Origin: Tritrichomonas musculus
Lineage: Eukaryota; Parabasalia; Tritrichomonadida; Tritrichomonadidae
DNA: 64,000 nucleotides
Reading direction: 5' to 3'
NCBI GenBank assembly: GCA_039105265.1
Contig: JAPFFF010000034.1
Span: forward strand, 1,426,001 to 1,490,000
Of this stretch, positions 31,026 to 43,263 are shown in pieces (the stretch's first letter is position 1; the number at the start of each line of letters is the position of its first letter). The notes beneath the pieces were generated by a model that did not search any database, was not told the DNA's origin, and saw only the letters and a program-made list of their open reading frames with translations. The position numbers were made by a program, and so were the translations under genes.

Positions 31026-33515
31026 AAGAGTAGGTCAACTAAACCGTCCCGATAAAAAAACTTATATATAGCATTATGATATTTTTTTTATGATTGTAAA
31101 TATTATATAAACTATAAATTATTTATAAAATCTTAAACATTTTTAATTTGTGTATTATTTTTTGAGATATAATGATTTTATAAATTGAATTGAGTTGATA
31201 ATATTTAAAATTGAATTAAAGAGATTTTGATTTTAATATCTTAAAAAAAAAATGATATTAAAGAAAATTATTAGTTTTAAAATAATAAATTTATGTTTAA
31301 TTATATAAAAAATAGGATTTTTAAAAATATTACAAAATTTTACATATTAATTTGAAATACTGAATAAACAAGAGTAAAGTCAATAATCTTTGATTTTAAT
31401 GCTAGTTATCTGATAACTATTTGACTGAAAGAGACTTTTTTGATTTAACGTTGTTTAAAATAAAGTAAACACATTATTAATAAAAAAATACATTTTTCTA
31501 AAATTTCAGCAGTCAAATCCAAATATAAATTGTCCATATCAATTAACTACATGTTTTCCAAATAGTATTATAATATTGCGCAAAAAATTTGGGCCAGTTT
31601 TTTAAAAATTGGATTTTAACATTTTCGTTAATATTATCTAAAGATTTTCAATATCTTATTTGAAATAATTGAAGTAATACATTGATTAAATTGTATGATG
31701 TTATGAAAGGTTTTAAAAAAAAAAAAACTATTTTTTTCTTAAAATTTATCAGTCAAAACTATTAGCCACAATTTTATGGAAATTAATACCATTTATATAA
31801 TACAATAATTATATATAGTTATAAAAATTTGGGCCAGTTTTTATATAAATTAATTTGAAATTACAATAAAGCTCTCTTGAAAATTTGAAATAAATAATTT
31901 TAATTTTGAGAGGAATATTCATAAACAAATAAAAACAAAAATTTATCAACAGATTAATGAAGATATTTAGTATTTTTTTGTTTATAAAACTCGAATTTAA
32001 TACAATCCCTTTAAAGCAAAAAAATGAGGACTTTTTATAAAATGAAAATGCTTTAAGCATTATTAGCGCATCTTGAAAAAACTTACATTGAATTTTATTT
32101 TATGATATATTATATATATATCAAATATTTAAGTTTTTTTTAACAATTAAATAAAACATCGATGCACAGTTTTATGTTATATATAATATAATATAATAGA
32201 GTACGCCGAAATAGTGAATTGTTATTTGAAAAAAGTATCAATAATGAAAAAGCATAAGTTATTCCAAAGAAAATAAGTTTTTTATATTCAAACTTGTTAA
32301 ATAAAGAAAAATAAAACTGTATGAAATAACTCTTCCTTTTTGTTCAACGTGAGTTTTTCTAAATAATCAAAAAATTCGATAGGTAATTGTTTTTATTCAA
32401 AAATTTTTTTTTTTCAGAAAAGTTTGTTTTTCAAAAAAAACTATTTTTTTCAATAAATTTTTGTGATTTAGAAAAAAATGTTTTTCCAAGTTTTTTATAT
32501 GAAATTCGATTTTATTTATTTAATTCAGTATTGAATGAAAAGTCAAATAATTTCAGCTCATAATGATCTTATTCTTATTCTTATTTACTTAAAATACCAA
32601 AGAATGTAATTTACAATAAATATTGTGTTTATTTTGAATATATTTATGATTGGTCATTAGTTTTTTAAACATATCATTTTAATTTCGGAATGATCAATAT
32701 TCTGCTTTAACAATATGATTTTTAAAAATATATATCAAATAAATTATAAACTTTATATAATTGAATTCATTGCATTATTCAAGAACGGGAAATCTATTTT
32801 CTTTTTTTCCCCAATTTTTTTATCATATGCCACCTCAACTAACTAATATAACTTCCAACCTGTAATTTTTTGGCCTATTGTTCATAAAAATCATTAATCT
32901 GTATTGGTTTGATTAATAGGAAAATTTATTTTTCTAAAGAAACAAAAATCGTTTGCCCAATTGGATTATAAATTTGTTAGTAATATTTTTTTTAGAAAAA
33001 TATTACTAACAAAATAAACTCAAATACTAAAAAAAGAAGAAACTTGATTTTTTAAAAAATATTTTTTATCGAAAATATCATGTTTTTTGTAATTCTCCAC
33101 TTTTTCTGAAAAAAAGTTAGTTATTGTAAAATATATGATAATATTCAAAAAAAACCAATTTTTCAACAAAAACAAAGTTTTTATTTGGAAATGTTATTAA
33201 AAATACAAAAAGAATAGTATACCGAAAATATGGCGCTTTTTTGACTTTGTTAATTTTTTCAAAAAAGAAAACGCTATTTCGGCGTACTCTAATATTATTT
33301 TAAATTATTCTGTCAATATATTTATCTATCTCTATATAATTCGAAAAATAATTAAAAAATAATAATTATATTTTTTTTATTATTTTAATATTAAATATAA
33401 CTATATATTAATATTTAAAATAAATTATATTTACATAAAACAACATTATGATTGAGATATTTTGATTTAATTGGAAATAAAAAAAATATTGAAAAAGTTC
33501 AGTTGACCTACTCTT
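31026..33515. mobile_element. 2.5-kb TIR element with 8-bp target duplication, holding copy B of the 1.09-kb element
   Basis: GAATAAGG is duplicated at 31018-31025 and 33516-33523. The ends are AAGAGTAGGTCAACTAAAC and, inverted, AAGAGTAGGTCAACTGAAC. A block ending in TTTGGGCCAGTTTTT appears twice (about 31500-31610 and 31738-31840). There is no transposase. The 1.09-kb TA-flanked element at 32197-33291 was inserted into it later. Confidence 0.88.
32197..33291 (-). mobile_element. 1.09-kb TIR element, copy B, inverted relative to copy A
   Basis: Ends GAGTACGCCGAAATAG with flanking TA, as in copy A at 7970-9060. The interior is the reverse complement of copy A with scattered substitutions and small indels. 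It lies wholly inside the 2.5-kb element. Confidence 0.88.
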
Positions 33516-33523
33516 GAATAAGG

Positions 33524-33882
33524 TAATAATTAGGAAACATAGTTTAAATCGAGAGGGCACTTTTTGAATGGTATTCATTGAATTTTTCTAAAATATTAAA
33601 ATAAAAAACCATTCAAAAAGTGGCCTATATACATTTTCGAATTTAATGAAATTACTTGTAAATGTATAGGATTTTTCAAATGTATGCAATCATTCAATTC
33701 AAAATATTTTCTAATTGCAATTAAACAAACTATCTAAATAACCGATTGAATAAGAAATACATCTTAGTGTTCGAGATTTTTTAAAAAAAAAGTGTAAAAA
33801 CTTTAAAAAAGAATTAAACTTAATTGTTAATTCTCTTAGATTTTTTTTTTTTTTTTAATTGAGCTTATAAATCACTTTTTGA
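33524..33882. other. Intergenic with a small hairpin
   Basis: CACTTTTTGAATGG near 33561 pairs with CCATTCAAAAAGTG near 33609-33622, a 62-bp inverted repeat. It is related to the palindromes at 9556 and 33883. A T-run lies at about 33841-33857. Confidence 0.6.
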
Positions 33883-34506
33883 ATAGTCATTCAAAAAGTT
33901 CCTATTTATAAATGATTAATTATCTTGAACAATAATTATTTAAAAAGAGTAGTGGAATATTTTTTTTATAACGGATTTCTCTCAATTTAAAAGGGCAATA
34001 TTTCACTAATCTAATCATTTTCTCTCTCCGATATTAATAAGGTATACTATATATTTCATGAATATATCATATATTTACTTGAATTGAAAATTATCATTAT
34101 TCACATTCATGTGAATTGATGATATTTTGAATGGAAAATTGGGTGATGATATTGAGGACATTTTCTGATCATCTTTTTCTCCGCATTTTAATAAAAAATA
34201 TATATGAATTTTGTCTGATATTGATAGCTCAATTTTTTAATAAATGGAATTAAAGTTTTTACTTTTTCAATGTAAACGTACATATTATTTTTTGAAATTG
34301 AAAAGATTTGGTGTCCAATTGAGTAGTATTTGATTTTGAAATTGAAAAGATTTCGAGGTTAATTGAATTGTTTTTATTTTCGAAATTGAAAAGATTATAA
34401 AAATAAAATGGTTTTTTGAATATTTTTTATTTTTTAAAAGATCAAACTTTTTGTGAAAGATTTTTTTTTAATATTTTTTATATGCTTTTGCAATTATGCT
34501 CTTCCT

Positions 34507-35034
34507 CTAGGCTTTTGTATCCAGTGAACTGAGTGTCCATTTTCGACTTTTCGTAAAAAGCTGTCACTTTTTGTGGACATAAAACTGCTTTTTTATTTAG
34601 TATTTTATTCAAAGATTTGTGTTGAAGTATCCAAAAAAATTTTTATTGGATACTTTATTTTTACTTTAATAAACTCATTAATATCAGAAAAAAAGCAATA
34701 ATAAATGCCTTAAACACCTACTATTCTGAATTTTTAAAAAACCTCTCAAATATGAATTATAAACTTTTCAAATTCACTAAGAATGATTTTGACCAAGAAG
34801 ATCAACATTTTAAATAAAAAAAAAAAATTCAATGTAAATTTGGAGCGATATAATTGGTCAAACGAAATATACATTCAAAATAATCAATGAAAATTGAAAG
34901 GTGTATCCAAGATTGAATTAAAGTGTCCATTTTGGCTATTTTGGATCCTCAAATTCTCTCAAAAAATAACGAACAAAAATGAGTATCCATTGGATACTTT
35001 TTGAATACAAACTCGTTTGGACACAAAAGCCTAG
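34507..35034. mobile_element. 528-bp MITE-like element with 8-bp target duplication
   Basis: CTCTTCCT is duplicated at 34499-34506 and 35035-35042. The ends are CTAGGCTTTTGTATCCA and, inverted, CTAGGCTTTTGTGTCCA. Internal GTATCCA/TGGATAC motifs recur. No coding capacity. Confidence 0.88.
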
Positions 35035-35285
35035 CTCTTCCTATTTTTATTAAACAAGAGAAATATTTTGGAAATTCAAAATTTGAATTGTATTTTAAAA
35101 AGTTGATAGATTTATTAGAAAATCTAAAAAAATTTCTGAATTATCGTCTTTGCTTAAAAAAATAAATTTATCTTATTTTTATACTATTTAAAATTCTAGT
35201 ATACTAGAAATATAGATTAAAAAATTTATTACTTTAAAATATATTTAAACTGTTATAAATCAGAGGTTTTATTTTCCATATCGTA

Positions 35286-38200
35286 CTGTTCATATTAGGT
35301 AAAATAAAGGTGCAAAGACTTTTTGCGTTTTTTTGTAGTTAATATTTTTTGTATATATCTTAGTATATAATTATTATTTTGTAATTATTTTTTATTTTAT
35401 TTATATTATACAGTTATTTATTTATTATTATATTAAATATGTTTAATAAAATATGCTATTCAATGAATTAAAAGCAATTTTTCATAAGAGTGCTTTTTTA
35501 AATAAATCCATCATTTGATATGCTTTTGATTTGTTTAAAATAAAATAAATCATATATCTATATAAGAAGATATTATATAATATGTAGGATATTTGATTAG
35601 TTTCATATTACATTTCTATAATGAGAAAAAATTGGTTTTCATTCTATTTTTTGCATTTCTTAATATACAAATTGTTATTTAATAATGTAAATATTAATAG
35701 TAAAAGTTATATATATATTTAAATATTTTAAATTAATTTAATTTGAAAATGGCTCGAACAAAGACTCTATTTTTCTATTTTCATTTTAAAATTTTATTAA
35801 AACAAGCATTTTTGAAAAAAAAGATATATTTTTTAAAAATATAGTTATTATACATATTATATAAAACATGTTCCTATATATATCAAATATTTTATAATTA
35901 AAATATTAAATAATAAACAAGATATCTTATTTGTCAAATATTGAATTGAAAATATTTCGTTATTATAGATAACTTTTTAAAACGAAATAATTGGCTTTTT
36001 TATTGGTTTATATTTTACTTTGAACAAATAAATTAGTAAAAAGTGAATGCTTTTTCATATATTTATTTTATTTTCTGAAAAACCGTATTTTTGCTTAATA
36101 TAAACTATAGAATTTGACTATTCAAATTTCGCATTGAAAAATTCTATTAAACCTTTTTTTTATTTTATTATTCTATCAATTTTATACTAAATTAATTTAT
36201 GATTATCTATATTTAAATGTAAAATATATTTATAATATAGCATTATATACAGTATATTAAATGGAATTATAAATTTTGTCATATTATAATAAAATAATAA
36301 ATTAAATTTATATATATATATTGATTTTAATAATTGAATGATTATATGGAGTATAATTCAATGATCTTATCCTCTTTAAAAATCTATATTTTTGCAAATA
36401 AACTTATTATACAATATAAATAATATATGTCAAAGATAAAAAATGAAAAAAAAAAAAATAAAAATTTATATTATAAAAATTTCATATTTATATAAATTAT
36501 CAAAATTGTTAAAAAAAAAATTATCGTAAAATTTATTCTATTCAAAAAATTCAATTATTATTTAAAAAATAAAATAAATATATACCATCCATTATCGAAT
36601 AATATCTAATAAACATATAATAAATAATATTTAGAATAATATTAAAAATAATGTTATGCATATAAAATAGATTTCTAAAAAAAATCCTACTCCTCCCACC
36701 TCTGGTAAAATGTTCATTTTTAAGGAAAATCTGACCAAAAAGACGTTAAGGAAAAAATCTATTTTATTTGCTTTTTTTCCAGCAACAAATGAATAATTTT
36801 ATTTTTTAAGTAATAGCAAATTATCAACAAACTAACATGAATTAAAATAACCGATGAAATGAACGTTTATAAATTCATACAAAAAGATATCAGATTTGAT
36901 GATCAAAAATAAAAGTCAATTAAAACAATTAATTTTATGATTTGCGTGTTTAAAACAGATTAATTTAACAATATTCGGTACTTTTAGCCTATTCCAAATC
37001 GCTGGCGATGAGATAATTTGAATAAATAGTTTTTTTTTTATAATCATTTTTATTTTGATAATATTTACTTAAATATTAATTGTTTCTTTATTTAATTAAC
37101 TAAAATTTAATCATATAGTAATTGCATATTTAAACATACCACCACTTTCCAATTGACAATATTTTGCTTCCAGAAAACTTAAATTTGGAAATTGTTTTAA
37201 TTCGTATGTTTCGTCTATCCAGCTATCAATAGCAAGATAAAAAAAAATAAGATTTATAATGAATATGAGGTATTGTTTTGTGTTATGAAGAAAATTTTGA
37301 TTATGAAAGAAGTGATGTGTTTTAACAGCTCATTTCTTGAAAATGTCGAAAAAAAATTGATTTAAAAGAAAAATTCTTAAATGATTAATTGATTTTTTAA
37401 AATAAGTATCAAAATAGATTAATAATCTTTTAAATAAATATGAGAAAGAAAATAAATGCCAAAACGCATTGAAAACCTATACTTTTGCATCTTTTATATA
37501 AGTTTATTGAATTTTAGAAAAAAGTGAATTTTTCTCAAGACAAAGTAAGTTTCATCTATATAATTTTATATTTAATAATATTATACTATAGAGCATATAA
37601 TTTTCACCTTAAATATCAATATTCCAGAAATTTTTGCTTCCAAGGAGCAATCAATTAAAAACACGTTTTTTCATTTTTATTATTACAGGGATTTAAAAAA
37701 GTGATATTATGCTAGTATCTTATTTCAAAACCATGCGGATTATATTTTTTGTTATGCAGTTTTTATTTTTTCTGTTATAAAATTGAACAATTCATTTTTG
37801 ATGACTTTTTTAAAAACCCCAACAATTTTCATATATATTGAGAATTATGAAATGCTGATAATAGAAATATATATAATGAATGATAACCTTATATTTACAT
37901 TACTTTTTCTAAAAAAAATAATTGATATTTTAGTAAATATTATCAAAATAAAAATGATTATAAAAAAAAAACTATTTATTCAAATTATCTCATCGCCAGC
38001 GATTTGGAATAGGCTAAAAGTACCGAATATTGTTAAATTAATCTGTTTTAAACACGCAAATCATAAAATTAATTGTTTTAATTGACTTTTATTTTTGATC
38101 ATCAAATCTGATATCTTTTTGTATGAATTTATAAACGTTCATTTCATCGGTTATTTTAATTCATGTTAGTTTGTTGATAATTTGCTATTACTTAAAAAAT

Positions 38201-38308
38201 AAAATTATTCATTTGTTGCTGGAAAAAAAGCAAATAAAATAGATTTTTTCCTTAACGTCTTTTTGTCAGATTTTCCTTTAAAATGAACATTTTACCTAAT
38301 ATGAACAG
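35286..38308. mobile_element. TA-flanked element with long inverted arms, disrupted by the 1.4-kb element
   Basis: The ends CTGTTCATATTAGGTAAAAT are inverted and TA-flanked (35284-35285, 38309-38310). Without the insert at 35306-36703 the element is about 1.6 kb. Its inverted arms are about 380 bp (36704-37090 against 37920-38308) around an 830-bp AT-rich centre with no convincing gene. This fold-back design with a TA target suggests a non-autonomous mariner relative. Confidence 0.82.
35306..36703 (+). mobile_element. 1.4-kb non-autonomous element, copy 2, with 8-bp target duplication
   Basis: Nearly identical to 6553-7952. GGTAAAAT is duplicated at 35298-35305 and 36704-36711. The intact opposite arm of the host element shows the site before insertion, which proves the target duplication. 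Confidence 0.9.
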
Positions 38309-38508
38309 TACTATAACTCTATTTAAAAAGTAATTTTTTCCTAATGATAAAAAGAAAATATAATATAATATATGTTTTTTGCTTCAATACATTTTAAAAG
38401 GCTAACAGTATCGTTTTTGAAAAAAAAGAAGGCTGAGTTGATAATTTTTTAAGTTAATAGTAAAACGTTTATTTGATTGTTTTTAGTTGCATAATAAAAA
38501 AAAATATT

Positions 38509-41329
38509 TTATTTACTTGTAATAAGATCAACATAGTTGTCTACATCGTATCGATCAATATGCTCAATATAATAATCTTTCTTATAAGCCAGTTTTTCAA
38601 AAATTTCTTTTATAGTTGGTCTTTCTTGAGGATTGTGTGACCAGCATTTTTTAATCAATTCTTCGATTTCCTCTTTGATAGGAAAATTGATTTGTGGCCT
38701 CATTCCACATTCTATGACTTTCCTTATTAACTGGAAATGGTTATTAAATCCTGATTCTCTGTATGGAGTACTTTCAGTAACAATTCTATACATTATAAAA
38801 GCAAACGAATAGACAAGATTTTCTTCTTTTATTTCAAGTTCTTCTTCATCCATTTCAAATTTTATGAATTCTGGTGAAAGATAAGGAAAATCAGAAGTAT
38901 CAAGATCAAGATATTGATTCATATTCAATTTAATATGATTATTATCAAAGATATTTATTCGTGGATAAAAATCTCTATCAAGTAAAATTTTTCTTGGAAA
39001 AATAATATATAATTCATCACAATCTAAAAGATATTTCATTATGCGTGCAACACCGATAAGAATGATTTGTTTGATAGTGTCATTATATTGAAGAGGAGAT
39101 ATGCTGCGTTGTACATCTTTAAAATGTTTCTGAAGTGATATATTTGGTACATATTCAATGATTACTGTTAACTTTTCATTTCTATTTTTTTTTTCAAATG
39201 AATAACCAATGAAATTAGCGAACATTGGATGATCAGAATTCATATATAATCTCAGTTTATTTTCTATTTTATTATGCATGAATGAGTTATCTTCTTCTTC
39301 ATCATTGTTATCAACTTTTAAAATAGTTTTTTTAATATATGACTTGCCTGTCTTTATATCTTGAACAATAAAAGAATCGCTGATGCACCATCCATGATCG
39401 CTGTGAATAAGAAATCTCTCTTTTTGGAATAATTTCTCATTAATAAGAAGAGGCAATGGGCAGCTATCTAATGAATAATAATGTTTTTTAAATGCTCGCT
39501 CTTTGTTAACTTTAACTGATGGCCGAACTGAGTTCTCTTTGAGCGAACAACATCCGCCAAACGCAAAATCGCCAATCATTTTAACTGACAATGGAAGAGA
39601 AATGTCAGATAGTGAAGAGCAGTCATTGAATGCATAATCCTTGATGATCTTCAATGAATCAGGAATTGTAACTTTAACAATTGAAGAGCAGTCTGCAAAC
39701 GTGTATGGTTCAATTACAGTTACTTTCGATGGGATTTCAACTTCGGTCAGACTAGAGCACCCTTTAAAGGCAAAACAACCGATTCTTTCAACCGTTTTTG
39801 GAATTGAAAATTGAACTAATGAAGAACAGCCAGAAAATGCACGTCGTTCTATTTCATCTATTGGCAATTCAGAAAACAAGACGTGTTTCAATGAGACGCA
39901 GTTTCTGAATGTTGAATCACAAATTCTTTTCTCTAAAGATTTCGCTTTTATTTCTACCAAAGAACGGCAATTGCAGAAGCAGTATTTGCCAATTGAATGC
40001 AAGTAAGAAGGAATTGATATTGTTGCCAATGACAGACAGTTTTCAAAGGCTGAGTTTCCAATTTCTGTCACTGAAGAATGAATTGATATTTTTTTCAATG
40101 AGGTGCATCCAAAAAAGGCAAAATTTCCGATGATTTCAACTGATTAAGGAAGATTTATTTCTGTCAATTTGGAGCAGTTTGAAAATGCAATTTCTTCAAA
40201 TTTTTGTCGTGATAGCAGAAAATTCACAAGAGAGCTGCTTCCTCTTTGTGCAGCAAGATTCAGTAATGTCAAATTTATTTCTTTGCTGTCTTTTTCTACA
40301 AGCAATTTGGCAAATGTGTAATAATTATATTTACAAAGGAAGTTAAAATCAAATGTGTCAAGAAATTGAAAATTATAAAAACGAAAAATTTCTTCAAAAT
40401 TTTTCGAAAATTTTTCATTAAAAAAGTTTGTTTGTATATAGTCTGCTATTTCATTGTGATGAAATTTGACTGCATCAATAAAATAGTTTTTGCTGGTTTC
40501 TTCTGTTGGCTTAAAACCTTCTTCTTCGAGAAGGTAAATTATTTCACCATTTTTGCATATGAGTTGCATATGAGTAAATTATTGGTGCTATTTGAACGTT
40601 GTTTATCAGTAAATGTTGGAAAATTTGAATTGATCCGAAAAAGGCGGCATATTCAATTAACGTTGTAGTTTCTTGCTTGAGTAAAAATGGATTTGTTTCA
40701 AAGATTGATGATTTGATTGAACTCGAAAGAGGAAGATTTGAGAGGTTTACATGTGAAATGAACTCTTCAACTAAATCATCTCGTATTAATTTGCAAATGT
40801 ATGAGTCGTTCTCTCCAATTTGGCGTTTTTCATCAAATGTTGAAAAAAAAATCGGATCGATTTCCATAAATTGTTGTTCAATTGACTCGATTACATTTTT
40901 GTCGAGAAAAGATTTGATTTCTGGGTAAAAATAATACATATCTCTTTTGGTTTGCAGAAGGTAATCAACAATATAATTATCTATTATTAAGACTTTTTTG
41001 GTAAAAAGTATCAAAAGAATTGGTTGATTTCTTTTAAAGATATCGAAAAGTTCTGTATTTGTGAAATTTTGCTTGAGGCTTGGTTCAAGATAATTAATTA
41101 TCTGTTTTATCTTCATAAAGAAATCTGGAGAACGATAATGATTTTTTGTTATTTTATTTAATAAACGAAGTAGTAATTCATATTCTTCATGATTCTTTTT
41201 AATATTTTGAGAATCAATTAATTTGCATAACGACTTAAAAATTTCATTGATATTGCCTTCATCTTCGATAAATTGAAGAAGATTTTCTTGAAGTTCTTTT
41301 TTCTGATGGATATAGTCGTTGATTTCCAT
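38509..41329 (-). pseudogene. Broken DUF3447/ankyrin-like + BspA LRR + kinase-like fusion gene
   Basis: From the Met at 41329 (MEINDYIHQKKELQENLLQF) the minus strand encodes a DUF3447/ankyrin-type N-terminus, typical of trichomonads. It has a frameshift near 40560, where TCATATGCAA-like sequence is repeated. The next frame continues (KNGEIIYLLEEEGFKP, LTLLNLAAQRGSSSLVNFLL) into LRR_5 units, has one in-frame TAA at about 40144 (INLP, stop, SVEIIGNFAF), then runs open to 38509. That last part has about eight LRR_5 units and a kinase-like domain. The kinase-like domain lacks HRD and DFG (IIFPRKILLD, INIFDNN) but keeps KKCWSHNPQERPTIKEI. Two breaks in about 940 codons indicate recent loss; otherwise a sequence error is possible. 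Confidence 0.8.
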
Positions 41330-41343
41330 AAATTTTGATAATA

Positions 41344-42013
41344 ATGACAAGTTATGAAAAAGACGTAAAGTATTCAATTTTATTTGAAAAATTCATTGAG
41401 AAGTTCAATCTTGAAGATATAAACTTAAACATTTCTAGAAAGCTTCAAATTCAAGCAGAAAGATACAAAGCCATAATAATTGAAATGATCACAAAAAAGG
41501 AAATGAATTTAATGGAATTATGAAATTTCTAAGTGATAAAACAGGATGAAATATTCACGATAATGGAACTATTGAAATAACTTCAAACTCAATATTTGAT
41601 GATGATAATGATTATCATCCAAAACATCTCGCTAATTATGGAAGTAACGATTATTATAAGTCCAAAGGTGACAAATTGTCTAATATTTGTTTTGATTTTA
41701 AAGATATTAAAATTCTATTAAATGGTTATTCAATCAAATCTGGATCTAATGGATCTAATAGTTATCATCTAAGGATTTGGGTCATTGAAGTTTCAAATGA
41801 TGCTAAAAAGTGGGAAATAGTCGATTCCCACTTGAATGAATTGTCATTGAAAAATTTGTTACATATAAAACTGAAGAGAAAAATAATAATTTTTATCGGT
41901 ACATTCAAATACGTCAAACAGATGTGAGCTTGGACGATAGTTTTAAATCTTACTTTCGTTTCATTGAATTTTATGGAAAAATGAAATGCAAAAATGAAAA
42001 AATAGTTGAATAG
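41344..42013 (+). pseudogene. Relic of a trichomonad discoidin (F5/8C)-like protein
   Basis: Pieces in two frames give MTSYEKDVKYSILFEKFIEK, then NIHDNGTIEITSNSI, NICFDFKDIKILLNGYSIKS, HLRIWVIEVSNDAKKWEIVD and FYRYIQIRQTDVSLDDSFKS. These are hallmarks of the F5/8 type C-like domain common in trichomonad proteins. Frameshifts lie near 41510 and 41860, with one stop near 41545. Most of the N-terminal part is missing. It is divergent from, and nearly abuts, the preceding pseudogene. Confidence 0.8.
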
Positions 42014-42188
42014 CTAGAAATAAGTTTAAATTAATAAAAATTTCAATTTAATTTTTTAATATGCTTATAAATACAGTTCTTTTCTATAGGTCTTTTTTAT
42101 TATTTAATATTCAATAAAAATATTATACTGCAAAACTATTTTTCTCTTTTCTAAATTACAACTTTTTTGAATATAAAAAAAATAGAAA

Positions 42189-42261
42189 TGCGATGTGGAA
42201 CAAAAGGTAGTTCATGAGATTCATGCTCTCAGAGTTGATGGTTCGAGTCCGTCCATCGCAC
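42189..42261 (+). tRNA. tRNA-Met(CAT), probably elongator
   Basis: A 73-nt cloverleaf: acceptor TGCGATG/CATCGCA, D-stem GAAC/GTTC, anticodon stem TGAGA/TCTCA with loop TTCATGC (anticodon CAT), T-stem GATGG/CCGTC with loop TTCGAGT and discriminator C. All stems pair, with one G·T. A run of seven T follows as Pol III terminator. The first pair is T-A, not the A-T of eukaryotic initiator tRNA, so elongator is favoured. Confidence 0.9.
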
Positions 42262-42438
42262 TTTTTTTGTATTATTTTTTATATCTTATTAAATAAGCTG
42301 TATTTTATGAAATATGAAGGAGCAGAAATAATGTCATCGGTATAGCTTTATAGCAATTCGCATCCAAAATGCAGAGCTCATTCATTTCTTTGAAGATTGC
42401 TACGTCAAGCCAAAAATGATTGTTTTTTAAAAATATGT

Positions 42439-42541
42439 AAACTTTGTTTTTTAATTTTCGCGTGTAAACTAACGGTTTTTAAGAATTTATTTCAAATATT
42501 GAATGATTTATTTTTTACACGAAAATTAAAAAACAAAGTTT
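42439..42541. repeat. 103-bp hairpin (29-bp arms)
   Basis: AAACTTTGTTTTTTAATTTT at the left pairs with AAAATTAAAAAACAAAGTTT at the right. The arms continue through CGTGTAAA/TTTACACG. It is a candidate small inverted-repeat element in the 3' region between tRNA-Met and the next gene. Confidence 0.75.
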
Positions 42542-42653
42542 AATTGTGACAAAAAGAGTGTAATTATTTTTCAAATTTAATGATTCTTAAAGAAATTTCA
42601 TAATTATTTCAAACTAGGCTTTTATTAAATACAAAACAATTAAGTATCATTTT

Positions 42654-43247
42654 TTAACAAAGAATATACTCAATATAACTATTATATTTGGGCTCTTTTA
42701 ATACTTCATCGTTTGCCATTAAATTTTTAAATTGCATAATTGCATTATTGTCTTTTTCAACAGGTCGAACTGAATCAGGATATGGTGGAACAACTGAAAT
42801 TTGAACTTTCATTTCACCAATTGCTTTTTTAGAGTGATTTATTTTATTAAATTGCATTTGTATTTCTTCAGAAATTTTTATTATTTGAATATCTGTTGAT
42901 TTTTTACCAATACTTAATTGGTTGATATTTTGTGGAATTTTAGGTAAATTATTAGAATTAATAACTGTTGAACCAATGATTGGATGACCTTCAATGAAAT
43001 TTTTCTTTCTAAAAACAATGTCTATTTCTTTGGTTTCATTTGTAATATTAAAAGAGCAAATTAAATCTGAATTAAGAAACTGTTTTCCATTAAAATAAAA
43101 ATATTTTTTTCTTCTATCTGGTTTTGATGTTATGCTCATTCGAATAAAATCTAAATCATTAATGGTATTTTTGAGGAAAGAAAGCGAAAAAATATGAATT
43201 TCAAGGCCAATCTCTATTTTGTCGTTCTGTTGATTTGAAGCGTACAT
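42654..43247 (-). CDS. Conserved-looking protein of unknown function, possibly C2-like
   Basis: 197 aa starting MYASNQQNDKIEIGLEIHIF. The first 120 residues alternate hydrophobic strands (IEIGLEIHIFSLSFLKNT, RKKYFYFNGKQFL, DLICSFNIT, KEIDIVFRKKNFI), as in a beta-sandwich such as a C2 domain, but no diagnostic motif is present. The C-terminus has a proline-containing linker (VVPPYPDSVRPVEKDN) and a short helical tail. No signal peptide or membrane segment. I cannot assign a function. Confidence 0.55.
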   Translation of the reverse strand: MYASNQQNDKIEIGLEIHIFSLSFLKNTINDLDFIRMSITSKPDRRKKYFYFNGKQFLNSDLICSFNITNETKEIDIVFRKKNFIEGHPIIGSTVINSNNLPKIPQNINQLSIGKKSTDIQIIKISEEIQMQFNKINHSKKAIGEMKVQISVVPPYPDSVRPVEKDNNAIMQFKNLMANDEVLKEPKYNSYIEYILC

Positions 43248-43250
43248 TTC

Positions 43251-43263
43251 TAATTATAAATGA
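43251..43263 (-). promoter_or_regulatory. Candidate Inr-like initiator for the gene at 42654-43247
   Basis: The minus strand reads TCATTTATAATTA, 11 of 13 matches to TCAYTWYTCATTA. The +1 A is about 14 nt before the ATG. Confidence 0.5.

Larger units (their letters stand above)
33946..38320. mobile_element. Outer 4.4-kb element with 8-bp target duplication and nested insertions
   Basis: ATTTAAAA is duplicated at 33938-33945 and 38321-38328. The short ends are AGAGTAG on the left and AGAGTTA as the reverse complement of the right. Once the nested elements at 34507-35034 and 35286-38308 are removed, only about 0.8 kb of noncoding sequence belongs to it, including three GAAATTGAAAAGATT repeats near 34292-34395. 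Confidence 0.65.
33883..38450. repeat. Small dispersed element split by a 4.4-kb insertion
   Basis: The two pieces 33883-33945 and 38321-38450, joined across the insertion, correspond to the reverse complement of the single segment at 9380-9588. That copy is the empty-site reference for the insertion. Confidence 0.7.

Noticed and set aside
37783-38085. 100-codon plus-strand ORF within the fold-back element
   Set aside because: Low-complexity Ile/Lys-rich product, half of it in the inverted arm; no protein character.
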